Assembly (NCBI GenBank): GCA_963706875.1
Contig: CAVPNW010000018.1
Span: 1 to 64,000 of the forward strand
Source: Prado023 sp963706875
GTDB taxonomy: Bacteria; Actinomycetota; Actinomycetes; S36-B12; CAIYMF01
DNA length: 64,000 nucleotides
Direction of reading: 5' to 3'
Made by a program: the position numbers and the translations under genes. The first letter of the stretch is position 1. Every line of letters starts with the position of its first letter. A model generated the notes under the pieces. That model did not search any database and was not told where the DNA came from. It worked only from the letters and a program-made list of their open reading frames with translations. This document shows, piece after piece, positions 35,446 to 44,347 of this stretch.

Positions 35446-36323
35446 AGTGGAACCTCGAAGCCCGAGACCCAGCCGCGCATCGCGATCGTGAGCGAGCCCC
35501 AGAGCCCGGTGACCATCAGGACGCCCAGCAGGATCATGCTCACCCCACCGACGACCTGGATGGCACGGGTGTTGCGCCGGGCCCAGGCCAGGGCCTCCAG
35601 CCCGCGCTCCATCGCCAGGCCGATGACCAGGAACGGCAGCCCGAGCCCGATGCAGTAGGCGACCGAGAGCAGGGCGCCGCGGGCAGCCGAGCCCTCCGTG
35701 AACGCCAGGCTCTGGACAGCGGCCAGGGTCGGTCCGATGCACGGGGTCCAGCCCAGGGCGAACAGGGCGCCGAGCAGGGGCGCGCCCCACATGCCACGCG
35801 CGGGACGGTGGTGGAGCCGGGCCTCGCGCTGCAGGCTCGGGACCAGGCCCAGGAACCCCAGGCCCAGCACGATCACCACGACGCCCAGCACTCGGGTGAT
35901 CACCTCCTGATGGGTCAGCAGCTGCGCGCCCAGCCCGCCGAACAGCGCTCCGTACGAGACGAACACCGCGCTGAACCCGAGGATGAAGCCCAGCGTCCCG
36001 AGGACCACGCGGTGCTTGATGGGCGGCCGCACCCCGGCGGCAGCCGTCGCACTGGAGGCGCCCGGAGCCGCGGCCGCTCCTGCAACCCCACCGGCGGGGG
36101 CGTTGGCCGGGACCGCCGCGCTGGCTGCCCGCGCCTCCTCGAGCTCCGCCCCGGTCAGCCCGGTGACGTAGGACAGGTACCCGGGCACGAGGGGCAGGAC
36201 GCAGGGGCTGGCGAAGCTGATCAGTCCCGCGAGCATGGCCAGCGGGATGGCGATGACCAGGGACCCGGACGACACGACCTCGCCCACACCGAGGGGGAGG
36301 CTGGCCAGCACCGCCAGGGACAT
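35442..36323 (-). CDS. ccdA: Cytochrome c biogenesis thiol-disulfide transporter CcdA
   Basis: CcdA passes reducing power across the membrane to keep apocytochrome and TlpA thiols reduced. The 293-residue protein has six or more helices, the first redox cysteine in SFASPCVLPLVPGYLSYVTG and the second in LGWTPCIGPTLA. An Ala-rich cytoplasmic loop sits between helices 1 and 2. It follows tlpA immediately and shares one base with its stop. Confidence 0.94.
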   Translation of the reverse strand: MSLAVLASLPLGVGEVVSSGSLVIAIPLAMLAGLISFASPCVLPLVPGYLSYVTGLTGAELEEARAASAAVPANAPAGGVAGAAAAPGASSATAAAGVRPPIKHRVVLGTLGFILGFSAVFVSYGALFGGLGAQLLTHQEVITRVLGVVVIVLGLGFLGLVPSLQREARLHHRPARGMWGAPLLGALFALGWTPCIGPTLAAVQSLAFTEGSAARGALLSVAYCIGLGLPFLVIGLAMERGLEALAWARRNTRAIQVVGGVSMILLGVLMVTGLWGSLTIAMRGWVSGFEVPL

Positions 36324-36922
36324 CAGGACCCCTCGGCCAGGATCGGCTCGATCATCCCCAGCAGCCGCGAGCGGTCCACCTCACCGATGGCCCGGCCGGC
36401 GACCCGGCCCTGCCGGTCGATGACGATCGTGGAGGGGATGGCCGCCGGGGGCAGGGTCTCGTGGAAGAGCAGCTGCCGACTGCCGTCGGTGTCGACGACG
36501 CTGGGGTAGGTCACCCCGAACCGGTCGACGAAGGCGTCCGCGGCGGCCTGGGAGTCCCGGGTGTTGAGCCCGACGAACTGCACGCCCTTGGCCTGGACCT
36601 CATCCCAGACGCCCTGGATGTCGTCGGCCTCAGCCCGGCACGGGGCGCACCAGGATGCCCACACATTGAGCACCACGACCTCACCGAGGTGGTCGGACAG
36701 GGCGAACGGCTCCCCGTCGAGGGTGGTCCCGGTGAGGTCCGGGGCCGGCTTGCGCTCGGACTCGGCGACGATCGTGGTCGTGCCGTCCCCGGACACGTAC
36801 CCCTGCTCGGCGACGTTGCCCACGACGGGCTGGCCGGCATCGACCTGGTCGGCGCACCCAGCCGCCAGCACGCCGACCACCACAAGGGCGGCCGCGCGCA
36901 GCAGGCGGGTGCGCCCGGGCAT
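36323..36922 (-). CDS. TlpA/ResA-like thioredoxin lipoprotein
   Basis: The 199-residue lipoprotein has an N-terminal signal with lipobox VLAAGC and a thioredoxin-fold domain. The active site reads WASWCAPC and the cis-proline segment IPSTIVIDRQG. It most likely reduces heme-binding cysteines of apocytochrome c, with CcdA as electron donor and ResB/CcsA as synthase encoded just downstream. It shares a base with the preceding phosphatase-like gene. Confidence 0.9.
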   Translation of the reverse strand: MPGRTRLLRAAALVVVGVLAAGCADQVDAGQPVVGNVAEQGYVSGDGTTTIVAESERKPAPDLTGTTLDGEPFALSDHLGEVVVLNVWASWCAPCRAEADDIQGVWDEVQAKGVQFVGLNTRDSQAAADAFVDRFGVTYPSVVDTDGSRQLLFHETLPPAAIPSTIVIDRQGRVAGRAIGEVDRSRLLGMIEPILAEGS

Positions 36923-37563
36923 CAGGCTCCCTTGAACTTCGAGGCCCGGGCCGCCAGGTCCGCGGCCGGCTCGCCGTAGGTCACCGCCACGAACCGGTCG
37001 TTCTCGAACGTGAAGGACGTCAGCGACGCGAGGTTGCACTGCCGCTTGCGCGGGTCGTGGACGAAGCTGCGGTCCTCCGCGTCGAGCCGGCACACCCAGA
37101 TCGGCAGCTGGTGGCTGACCAGCAGGGCCTCCTGGCCGCGGGCCTCATCGCGCGCGCGGCGCACGGCGTGGCGCATCCGGGTGGCGATCTCGGCGTACGG
37201 CTCGCCCCACGACGGGGTCAACGGGTTCCACAGGTACCGCCAGGCCTTGGGTTGCTTGAGGATGCCATCGCCGACCCCCACCCGCGTGCCCTCGAACACG
37301 TTGCCGGCCTCGATGAGGTTCTCGTCGGTCCCGATCGTCAGGCCGAACGCCGCCGCAGTCGGGGCGGCGGTCTCCTGGGCGCGTTCCAGGGGTGAGGCGG
37401 TCACCACCGCGATGTCCCGGCCCGCCAGGGTCTCGGCCGCCCGATCGGCCATCTCGCGTCCGAGGTCCGACAGGTGGAAGTCCGGCAGGCGGCCGTAGAG
37501 CACGCCCTCGGGGTTGTGCACCTCGCCGTGTCGCAGCAGGTGGACGGTGGTGCGCTCGCTCAT
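36922..37563 (-). CDS. Histidine phosphatase family protein
   Basis: The 213-residue product has the catalytic LLRHGEVHNPEG motif and the later SHQLPIW motif with the second histidine, both typical of phosphoglycerate-mutase-like phosphatases. Actinomycetes often carry this gene between hemL and the cytochrome c genes, but its substrate is unknown. The ATG at 37563 is preceded by an AGGGAG-like site. Confidence 0.85.
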   Translation of the reverse strand: MSERTTVHLLRHGEVHNPEGVLYGRLPDFHLSDLGREMADRAAETLAGRDIAVVTASPLERAQETAAPTAAAFGLTIGTDENLIEAGNVFEGTRVGVGDGILKQPKAWRYLWNPLTPSWGEPYAEIATRMRHAVRRARDEARGQEALLVSHQLPIWVCRLDAEDRSFVHDPRKRQCNLASLTSFTFENDRFVAVTYGEPAADLAARASKFKGA

Positions 37564-37612
37564 CAAGGCTCCCTCACGTCGGGTGTCCCGGTTCGACCAC
37601 CATTGTCGTGCA

Positions 37613-38926
37613 TCATGGCTGGGGCGCCTCCGCGGCCGCGCGGGCGGCCGCCGGCAGGGCGGCGACCACGCGGTCCAGCGCCGGATCGTCATGCGCCGCG
37701 GACACGAACCACGCCTCGAAGGCCGAGGGCGGCAGGTACACGCCGGCATCGAGCATCGAGTGGAAGAACGCGCGGTAGCGCCAGGCCTCCTGGGCGGCTG
37801 CCCCCGCGTAGTCGCGCACCGGCTGGCCGGTGAAGAAGACGCTGAAGAGGTTGCCCGCGGCCTGCACCGTGTGCTCCACTCCCGCCGCGGTGAGTGCTGC
37901 CCCGATCTCCTCGGCGAGGCGCTCGGACGCCGAGTCCAGGGTCGCGTACACCGCCTCGTCGCACGCCCGCAGGGTGGCCAGGCCGCACGTGGCCGCGATC
38001 GGGTTCCCCGCCAGGGTCCCGGCCTGGTAGACCGGACCGGCCGGGGCGAGCATGCCCATCACGTCCGCACGCCCACCGAACGCAGCAGCCGGGAGCCCAC
38101 CGCCCATCACCTTGCCGAACGTGAACAGGTCCGGCGCCCAGCCCTCCGCCGCACCGGTGAGGCCCCAGTGGCCCGCGGGCCCGACCCGGAACCCGGTCAT
38201 CACCTCGTCGTAGACGAACAGGGCCCCGTGCTCGGCGCACAGCCGGGAGATTGCGGCGTTGAAGCCCGGCTCCGGTGGGACGACGCCCATGTTGGCGGCC
38301 GCCGCCTCGGTGATCACCGCGGCGATCTGTCCACCGCGCTCGGCGAACAGCGCCTCCAGCGCCGGCAGGTCGTTGTAGGGCAGGACGACGGTCTCGCCGG
38401 CCTGGGCGGGGGTGACGCCCGGGGAGTCCGGCAGGCCGAGCGTGGCGATGCCCGAGCCCGCGGCCACCAGCAGCGAGTCGACGTGGCCGTGGTAGCAGCC
38501 GGCGAACTTCACCACGAGCGTCCGGCCGGTGAAGCCGCGGGCCAGGCGGATCGCCGACATGGTCGCCTCCGTGCCCGAGGACACCAGCCGGACCATCTCG
38601 ACCGCCGCCACCCGGCGCACGATCTCCTCAGCCAGCTCGACCTCGGCAGGTCCCGGGGTCCCGAAGGAGAACCCGCGGGAGACCGCCTCGCCGACGGCCG
38701 ACACCACGGCGGGGTGCGCGTGCCCCAGGATCATCGGACCCCACGAGCACACGAGGTCCACGTAGGTGTTGCCGTCCACGTCGGTCAGGTACGCGCCGGT
38801 GCCCGAGGCCATGAACCGCGGGGTCCCGCCGACGGCGCGGAACGCGCGCACCGGGGAGTTCACCCCACCGGGCGCGACCACGAGGGCGCGGTCGAACCAC
38901 GCCTGGGACTGCTGGGAGCTCGTCAT
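37613..38926 (-). CDS. hemL: Glutamate-1-semialdehyde 2,1-aminomutase
   Basis: HemL makes 5-aminolevulinate from glutamate-1-semialdehyde using pyridoxal phosphate. The 437-residue product has VAPGGVNSPVRAF, SSGTEATMSAIRLARG, the aspartate region FVYDEVMTGFRVG and the cofactor lysine in FTFGKVMGGGLP. It overlaps hemB by four bases. Confidence 0.95.
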   Translation of the reverse strand: MTSSQQSQAWFDRALVVAPGGVNSPVRAFRAVGGTPRFMASGTGAYLTDVDGNTYVDLVCSWGPMILGHAHPAVVSAVGEAVSRGFSFGTPGPAEVELAEEIVRRVAAVEMVRLVSSGTEATMSAIRLARGFTGRTLVVKFAGCYHGHVDSLLVAAGSGIATLGLPDSPGVTPAQAGETVVLPYNDLPALEALFAERGGQIAAVITEAAAANMGVVPPEPGFNAAISRLCAEHGALFVYDEVMTGFRVGPAGHWGLTGAAEGWAPDLFTFGKVMGGGLPAAAFGGRADVMGMLAPAGPVYQAGTLAGNPIAATCGLATLRACDEAVYATLDSASERLAEEIGAALTAAGVEHTVQAAGNLFSVFFTGQPVRDYAGAAAQEAWRYRAFFHSMLDAGVYLPPSAFEAWFVSAAHDDPALDRVVAALPAAARAAAEAPQP

Positions 38927-39957
38927 CGCGCACCCCGGTATCGGTGGCCGCTCAGGACCTCCTCGCGGCCGTCGGCCAACCAACCGGCCACCTCGGCGGC
39001 CCAGTAGGTGAGCACGATGTCGGCTCCGGCGCGGCGGATCACCGTCAGGGTCTCGAGGATCGCTCGGTCCCGGTCGATCCAGCCCTGCGCGGCGGCGGCC
39101 TCGAGCATCGCGTACTCCCCGGAGACCTGGTACGCGGCCACGGGGATGTCCACCGACGCCGCCACGTCGGCGATGACGTCCAGGCTGGTCCCGGCAGGCT
39201 TGACCATCACGATGTCGGCGGCCTCGGCGGCGTCGAGGGCGACCTCGCGCAGCGACTCGCGCCGGTTCGCCGGATCCTGCTGGTAGCTGCGCCGGTCGCC
39301 GGTGAGCGCGGAGTCCACGGCCTCCCGGAACGGCCCGTACAGCGCAGAGGCGTACTTGGCGGCATAGGCCAGGATCACGGTGTCGGCGTGCCCCGAGCCA
39401 TCGAGCGCCGAGCGCACGGCGCCGACCTGGCCGTCCATCATCCCTGAGGCCCCAACCACATGCGCCCCGGCCTCGGCCAGGGCCACGCCCATCTCGGCAT
39501 AGCGGACCAGGGTGGCGTCGTTGTCGACGGTACCGGCGGCCGGGCCGTCGGGCACCAGGACGCCGCAGTGCCCGTGGTCGGTGAACTCGTCGAGGCAGAG
39601 GTCGGCCATGACCACCAGGTCGTCGCCCACCTCGGCCACGACATCACGCACGGCCACGTTGAGGATGCCGTCGGGGTCGGTCGCAGCGGACCCGACGGCG
39701 TCCCGCGCGGCCGGCACGCCGAACAGCATCACGCCGCCCAGCCCAGCCCGCGCGGCCTGCTCCGCGGCCGACCGCAGGGAGTCGCGCGTATGGTTCACGA
39801 CTCCCGGCATCGAGGAGATCGGCACCGGATCGCGCACGCCCTCGCGCACGAACAGGGGCAGGACGAGCTCAGCCGGGTCGAGCCGGGTCTCGGCGGTCAG
39901 GCGCCGCAGGGCGGGGGTGCCGCGCAGGCGCCGAGGTCGGATCTCGGGGTAGCCCAC
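38923..39957 (-). CDS. hemB: Porphobilinogen synthase
   Basis: HemB condenses two 5-aminolevulinates. Motifs: LVLPLFVREG, the metal region ADLCLDEFTDHGHCG, the Schiff-base lysines in AYAAKYASALYGPFR and VMVKPAGTSLD. The GTG at 39957, one base after the hemD stop, gives VGYPEIRPRRLRGTPALRR, where homology begins. The ATG at 40020 would overlap hemD by about 60 nt and adds 21 residues of no recognised similarity. The start is therefore uncertain. Confidence 0.94.
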   Translation of the reverse strand: MGYPEIRPRRLRGTPALRRLTAETRLDPAELVLPLFVREGVRDPVPISSMPGVVNHTRDSLRSAAEQAARAGLGGVMLFGVPAARDAVGSAATDPDGILNVAVRDVVAEVGDDLVVMADLCLDEFTDHGHCGVLVPDGPAAGTVDNDATLVRYAEMGVALAEAGAHVVGASGMMDGQVGAVRSALDGSGHADTVILAYAAKYASALYGPFREAVDSALTGDRRSYQQDPANRRESLREVALDAAEAADIVMVKPAGTSLDVIADVAASVDIPVAAYQVSGEYAMLEAAAAQGWIDRDRAILETLTVIRRAGADIVLTYWAAEVAGWLADGREEVLSGHRYRGAR

Positions 39958-39958
39958 C

Positions 39959-41551
39959 TCAGGTGGCCCGGCGGCGCGAGCCACCGCGCCGGCGTCCCGG
40001 ACGCCAGCCACTCTCGCCATGCTCCAGCGCCTGCGCCCGAAGCGCCTCGCCGTGCGCGGCCAGGGCAGCGGCCAGTGCGGCCACGCTGGGCGTCTCCGGA
40101 AGCACGTCGACCCGCAGGCCGTTCTCCTCGGCGGTCTTGGCCGTCTGCGGGCCGATGCAGGCCACGACGGTCGAGTTGTGCGGCTTGCCGGCGATCCCGA
40201 CGAGGTTGCGCACCGTGCTCGACGACGTGAACAGCACGGCGTCGAAGCCGCCTCCCTTGATGGCCTCACGGATCTCCGCGGCCGGGGGTGCGGCGCGCAC
40301 GGTCCGGTAGGCGGTCACGTCATCGACCTCCCAGCCCAGGGCGGTCAGCCCGGCAGCCAGGGTCTCGGTCGCGATGTCGGCACGGGGCAGGAACACCCGG
40401 TTGATCGGGTCGAAGGCCTCGTCGAAGTCCGGCCACTCCTCGAGCAGGCCGGCCGTGGACTGCTCGCCCACCGGGACCAGGTCCGGGACGATCCCGAAAG
40501 AGCGCAGGAGCTCGGCGGTCTGCTCGCCCACGGCGGCCACCTTGAGGCCGGCGAAGCTTCGCGAGTCCAGGCCGTACTGGTCGAAGCGCTCCTTCACGGC
40601 GCGCACCGCGTTGGCCGACGTGAACGCGACCCACTGGTAGCGCCCGGACACCAGCCCGTGCACCGCACGCTCCATCTGCTGCGGGGTGCGCGGCGGCTCG
40701 ACGGAGATCGTGGGGACCTCGACCGGCACGGCACCGTAGTGGCGCAGCTGGTCGGACAGGGCTCCGGCCTGCTCCTTGGTCCTCGGGACGAGCACCCGCC
40801 ACCCGAACAGCGGCTTGTTCTCGAACCACGCCATCTGGGCGCACTGGCTGACGACCTCGCCGATGACCAGGACCCCAGGACCCACCTGGCCCTTGGCGGC
40901 CTTCACCGCGCCCTGCACCTCACCGAGGGTCGTGAGGATCGAGCGCTGGTCGACGGTCGTGCAGTTGCGCGTGATCGCGACCGGCGTGCGCGGGTCGCGC
41001 CCGGCGATGGTCAGGACGCGACAGATGTCCAGGGCCCGCTCGGCGCCGTCGAGGACCACGACGGTCGCATGCGGGTCGGCCAGGCTGGGCCAGTCGACGT
41101 CGGGATCATGGGCGTCGACGACGCGGACCTCGCGGGCCCGACCCCCGGTCAGGGCGAAGCCGGCGTAGGCCGCCGATCCCGTGACCGTGGACACGCCCGG
41201 GGCGATGTCGTAGCTGATGCCCTCCCGGGCCAGCGCTGCCGCCTCGAGGGCCAGTGAGCCGTCGAGCACCGGGTCCCCGGCCATGAGCCGCACGACCCGG
41301 CGGCCCTCGAGCGCCGGCTCGATGACGAGCTGGACCCGGTCGACGTGGTCCGCGACGTTCCCGTCGTCGTCGACTGCCACGAGGATCAGGGCGTCGATGC
41401 GCACGTTTGCCCGCGCGATCGGCTCGCACTCGGGGTCGGTCACCACCACGTCGGCATCGCGCAGCAGCCCGACCGCGCACACGGTGAGCAGTCCGGGGTC
41501 CCCGGGTCCGGCCGCGACCAGTGATACCTGGGTTGTCCTCGACGCGTTCAT
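39959..41551 (-). CDS. hemD: Fused uroporphyrinogen-III C-methyltransferase / uroporphyrinogen-III synthase
   Basis: The 530-residue fusion has a CobA-like SAM methyltransferase domain (residues 1-240, VAAGPGDPGLLTV and RLMAGDPVLDG) and a HemD domain (250-500, PLFGWRVLVPRTKEQAGALS, VAFTSANAV, VLFTSSSTVRN). It makes uroporphyrinogen III and may also feed siroheme or cobalamin. The ATG at 41551 has a GGGAG site; the ATG at 41566 overlaps the hemC stop and is an alternative. The fusion is common in actinomycetes. Confidence 0.92.
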   Translation of the reverse strand: MNASRTTQVSLVAAGPGDPGLLTVCAVGLLRDADVVVTDPECEPIARANVRIDALILVAVDDDGNVADHVDRVQLVIEPALEGRRVVRLMAGDPVLDGSLALEAAALAREGISYDIAPGVSTVTGSAAYAGFALTGGRAREVRVVDAHDPDVDWPSLADPHATVVVLDGAERALDICRVLTIAGRDPRTPVAITRNCTTVDQRSILTTLGEVQGAVKAAKGQVGPGVLVIGEVVSQCAQMAWFENKPLFGWRVLVPRTKEQAGALSDQLRHYGAVPVEVPTISVEPPRTPQQMERAVHGLVSGRYQWVAFTSANAVRAVKERFDQYGLDSRSFAGLKVAAVGEQTAELLRSFGIVPDLVPVGEQSTAGLLEEWPDFDEAFDPINRVFLPRADIATETLAAGLTALGWEVDDVTAYRTVRAAPPAAEIREAIKGGGFDAVLFTSSSTVRNLVGIAGKPHNSTVVACIGPQTAKTAEENGLRVDVLPETPSVAALAAALAAHGEALRAQALEHGESGWRPGRRRGGSRRRAT

Positions 41552-41562
41552 TGGCTGCTCCC

Positions 41563-42684
41563 TCATTGGGCTGTTGTCGGACCGACGGCCGTGATCGGGC
41601 TGTTGGCTGTGGTGGGACCGTGGCCTGTGGGTGGGCCATGGCGTGTGGGGCCGGGGGCCCCGTGGGTGCCGGGGGTGCCCCGTTCGGCCAGCATCCGGCC
41701 GGCGAGGCTCCGTCCGACGAGCTCGGCCTGCGCGACCGGGCCTGTGCTGGACATGCGCACCAGCGAGCCGTCCGGGCGAGCCAGGACCGCACGCAGGTGC
41801 ACTGTGGGATCCGGACCGTCCTCGACCTCCGCCAGCGCCCCGATGGGTGCAGAGCAGCCGGCTTCGAGGGCGGCCAGGAGCGAGCGCTCCGCGACCACGG
41901 CGGCCCGTGTGTGCGGGTCGTCGAGGGAGCGCAGCGCGTCTGTGAGCGCCTCGGCGGCGCTGGTGTCGGGACCCTCGTGGCCCGGCGTGCCGGGTCCCCC
42001 CACGCGGGTGACCTCGGCACGGACCTCGACCGCCAGGGCCCCCTGGCCGGGGGCGGGCATGACCCGCTCGGGGTCGATCAGCTCGGTGATGCTGTCCCGC
42101 CGCCCGAGCCGGGAGAGGCCCGCGGCGGCCAGGACCACGGCATCCAGGCCATCGGACCCGTGGTCGGTGACGCGGGACATCCGGGTGTCGACGTTCCCGC
42201 GGATGTCGACGAGGTCGAGGTCTGGGCGGGCCACCGCGAGCTGGGCCCGCCGTCGCGGGGAGCCGGTGCCGACCCTGGCCCCGACCGGAAGCGTCTCCAG
42301 GGTGGCTCCCCCACGGGCCACCAGGGCGTCGCGGGGGTCCTCCCGCGTCGGGATCGCCGCCAGGTGCAGGCGCTCGTCCGGGGCGGTGGGCAGGTCCTTG
42401 AGCGAGTGCACGGCAACGTCCGCACGGCCATCGACGAGGGCCTGGCGGACGGCGACGACGAACACGCCGGTCCCGCCGATCTGCGTCAACGGCGCCCGGT
42501 CGACGTCGCCCTGGGTGGTCACCTCGACGAGCTCCAGGGTGCGCCCGGTGAGGGCCGCGAGCTGCTCGCCCACCATCCGCGACTGGGCCATCGCCAGGGC
42601 GGAGCGGCGGGTGGCCAGCCGCAGGGGAGCGGCCCGGCCGGGAGCGGGCTGGACCGGGGCGACGTCGACCGGGTGGACGCTCAT
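41563..42684 (-). CDS. hemC: Hydroxymethylbilane synthase
   Basis: HemC polymerises four porphobilinogens on a dipyrromethane cofactor bound to the cysteine in LEAGCSAPIGA. Other motifs: RLATRRSALAMAQS, AVHSLKDLPT, GTGSPRRRAQL and PAPGQGALAVE. The 373 residues include a Gly/Pro/His-rich C-terminal tail of about 35 residues that is not part of the fold. It overlaps hemA and hemD by a few bases. Confidence 0.95.
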   Translation of the reverse strand: MSVHPVDVAPVQPAPGRAAPLRLATRRSALAMAQSRMVGEQLAALTGRTLELVEVTTQGDVDRAPLTQIGGTGVFVVAVRQALVDGRADVAVHSLKDLPTAPDERLHLAAIPTREDPRDALVARGGATLETLPVGARVGTGSPRRRAQLAVARPDLDLVDIRGNVDTRMSRVTDHGSDGLDAVVLAAAGLSRLGRRDSITELIDPERVMPAPGQGALAVEVRAEVTRVGGPGTPGHEGPDTSAAEALTDALRSLDDPHTRAAVVAERSLLAALEAGCSAPIGALAEVEDGPDPTVHLRAVLARPDGSLVRMSSTGPVAQAELVGRSLAGRMLAERGTPGTHGAPGPTRHGPPTGHGPTTANSPITAVGPTTAQ

Positions 42685-44027
42685 CGCGGGCCTCCGGGCA
42701 GGTGCGGTGCGTCCACTGCCGGATCGAGGTCGGTCGACGGGTCCACCACCGAGGCTGGAAGCGACGGGTCGAGGTCGAACAGGGCCGAGAGCGCCTCGGC
42801 GTAGCGGTCGCCGCCCGGTTCGGCGGCCAGCTGCTTCATCCGGACCGTCGGCTGGTGCAGCAGGGTGGCCATCGCCCGGCGCATGGCGCGCTCCACCTCG
42901 GCCATGGCAGCGGCGTCGAGGCCGGTCAGGCGCAGCCGCAGGCGGTCCATCTCGGCGTCGAGCACGCCCCCCAGGTGCGCCCTCAACGAGACGAGCAGGG
43001 GTTCGACCGCCTGGCCGGCCACGGCCGCCAGGTGGGCCTCGACCTCCTCGGCCACGATCGCGCGTGCTGCCCGCACGTCCCCCTCGGACGCGGCTGTGGC
43101 AGGCATCGAGGCAAGGTCGGCGAGGTCGAGCCGGGTGACCCCGGGCAGGTCGCCGACCTCGGGGTCCACGTCATGCGGCAGGGCCAGGTCGAGCACCACG
43201 AGGGGCCGCCCAGCGGGGGCCGATGCCCGCGCCCGCTCTGCGATCCCGAGGTCGATGACGCTGTCCTGCGCGCCCGTGCAGCAGACGGCGAGATCGACCT
43301 CGGCAAGCGCCGCAGGCAGGTCCTGGAGGTCGATCGGGCGTCCACCCGGGATCCCGGCCGCCACACGCGCCGCGACCGCCGGCGTCCGGTTGGCCACCAC
43401 AACATCGCTGGCGCCCCGGGCGACCAGCGTCGAGGCCGTCAGGGCTCCCATGGACCCAGCGCCGACGACGAGGACCCGGCACCCGGCCAGGTCACCGAGG
43501 AGGTCGGCGGCGGCATCGAGGCCGACGGACACGACCGAGACCCCGGACCGGTCGATGCCGGTCTCGGCGTGGATCCGCTTGCCGACCCGCAGCGCCCGCT
43601 GGCCGACGCCGTTGAGCACCCGCCCCGCCGTCCCGCTGTCCTGACCTCGCACGAGGGCTGCCCGCACCTGGCCCAGGATCTGGGCCTCCCCCATGACCAT
43701 CGAGTCCAGGCCGGAGGCCACGGAGAACAGGTGGGCCACTGCGGCGGCGTCGAAGTGGACGTAGCTGTGCTCGATGAGGGTCGCCCGGTCGCAACCGGTC
43801 CACTTGGCCATGAGATCGGCGACTGCCGTCACGGCCGGGTGGAAGCGGGTCACATCGGCGTACACCTCGACCCGGTTGCAGGTCGCGAGCACGATGGCCT
43901 CGGCGACCACGTCGCTGGCCGCCAGGTCGCCCGACAGCCCTTCGGCCTCGTCGAGGGTGAGCCCCACCTGGTCCAGCACCCGCGAGGGTGCCGAGCGGTG
44001 GTTCACGCCCACGACGAGCAGGGTCAT
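42681..44027 (-). CDS. hemA: Glutamyl-tRNA reductase
   Basis: HemA reduces glutamyl-tRNA to glutamate-1-semialdehyde, the committed step of heme synthesis. The 448-residue product has GVNHRSAPS, the catalytic cysteine in LATCNRVEVYA, GEAQILGQVR and the NADPH fold LVVGAGSMG, then VVANRTP. It is the first gene of hemA-C-D-B. The ATG at 44027 is preceded by a long leader with two hairpins, hinting at RNA-level or redox control. Confidence 0.95.
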   Translation of the reverse strand: MTLLVVGVNHRSAPSRVLDQVGLTLDEAEGLSGDLAASDVVAEAIVLATCNRVEVYADVTRFHPAVTAVADLMAKWTGCDRATLIEHSYVHFDAAAVAHLFSVASGLDSMVMGEAQILGQVRAALVRGQDSGTAGRVLNGVGQRALRVGKRIHAETGIDRSGVSVVSVGLDAAADLLGDLAGCRVLVVGAGSMGALTASTLVARGASDVVVANRTPAVAARVAAGIPGGRPIDLQDLPAALAEVDLAVCCTGAQDSVIDLGIAERARASAPAGRPLVVLDLALPHDVDPEVGDLPGVTRLDLADLASMPATAASEGDVRAARAIVAEEVEAHLAAVAGQAVEPLLVSLRAHLGGVLDAEMDRLRLRLTGLDAAAMAEVERAMRRAMATLLHQPTVRMKQLAAEPGGDRYAEALSALFDLDPSLPASVVDPSTDLDPAVDAPHLPGGPR

Positions 44028-44079
44028 GAGATCGCCACCGTCTGGTACGCCCCGGGGCATGGGCAGGGTCCGCCCCCGG

Positions 44080-44118
44080 CTGTCGCATCCTTGTCCCCGA
44101 GGGGAGTGGATGCGACAG
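44080..44118 (-). promoter_or_regulatory. Strong hairpin in the hemA leader
   Basis: CTGTCGCATCC (44080-44090) and GGATGCGACAG (44108-44118) pair perfectly over 11 bp. Inside the loop TCCCC and GGGGA add another stem. It lies 53 nt upstream of hemA. A second, G/C-rich hairpin is possible between it and the start codon (about 44045-44080). Attenuation or RNA stability control is plausible. No known riboswitch class was recognised. Confidence 0.6.
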
Positions 44119-44226
44119 GTGCGGACACGGTGCTCCCAGGAGGAAGGGCCTGTGGTATAGGCCGTTTGGAAGTTGTCGTCAGGCTAAGTCGGTCCCTCAC
44201 ACAGCGCAAAGTCCGATCCACAAAGC

Positions 44227-44241
44227 GTCCACATAGTGGAC
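44227..44241. promoter_or_regulatory. Perfect palindrome between hemA and dosR
   Basis: GTCCAC-ATA-GTGGAC is a perfect inverted repeat placed about 200 nt from hemA and 107 nt from the response regulator. It is probably an operator for an unidentified dimeric regulator. It does not match the Rex consensus known from streptomycete hem genes. Confidence 0.45.
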
Positions 44242-44347
44242 ACCCGACATCCCGCAGGGCGCCGTCGGATCGGGCAATAGCCGCGATTCGCCCCTGCCGG
44301 GCGAGATCCAGGCCCCGGTCGGGCCGCAATGGGGCACACTTGCCCCC

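Larger units (their letters stand above)
44028..44347. other. Divergent hemA-dosR intergenic region
   Basis: This 320-nt region carries the hemA leader hairpin and a perfect 15-bp palindrome GTCCACATAGTGGAC (44227-44241). On the minus strand TGTGGA occurs twice, 11 nt apart. Candidate hemA -10 boxes on the minus strand include TAGCCT near 44180. No GGGAC-N4-GTCCC box was found here, so DosR autoregulation is not supported by this sequence. Confidence 0.5.

Noticed and set aside
44227..44241. Rex (NADH/NAD sensor) operator at hemA
   Set aside because: Rex sites have TTGTG-N8-CACAA-type arms; this palindrome has GTCCAC arms with a 3-nt centre.
44028..44347. Cobalamin or other known riboswitch in the hemA leader
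   Set aside because: I could not find a B12-box-like sequence or any other conserved riboswitch core; only generic hairpins are visible.
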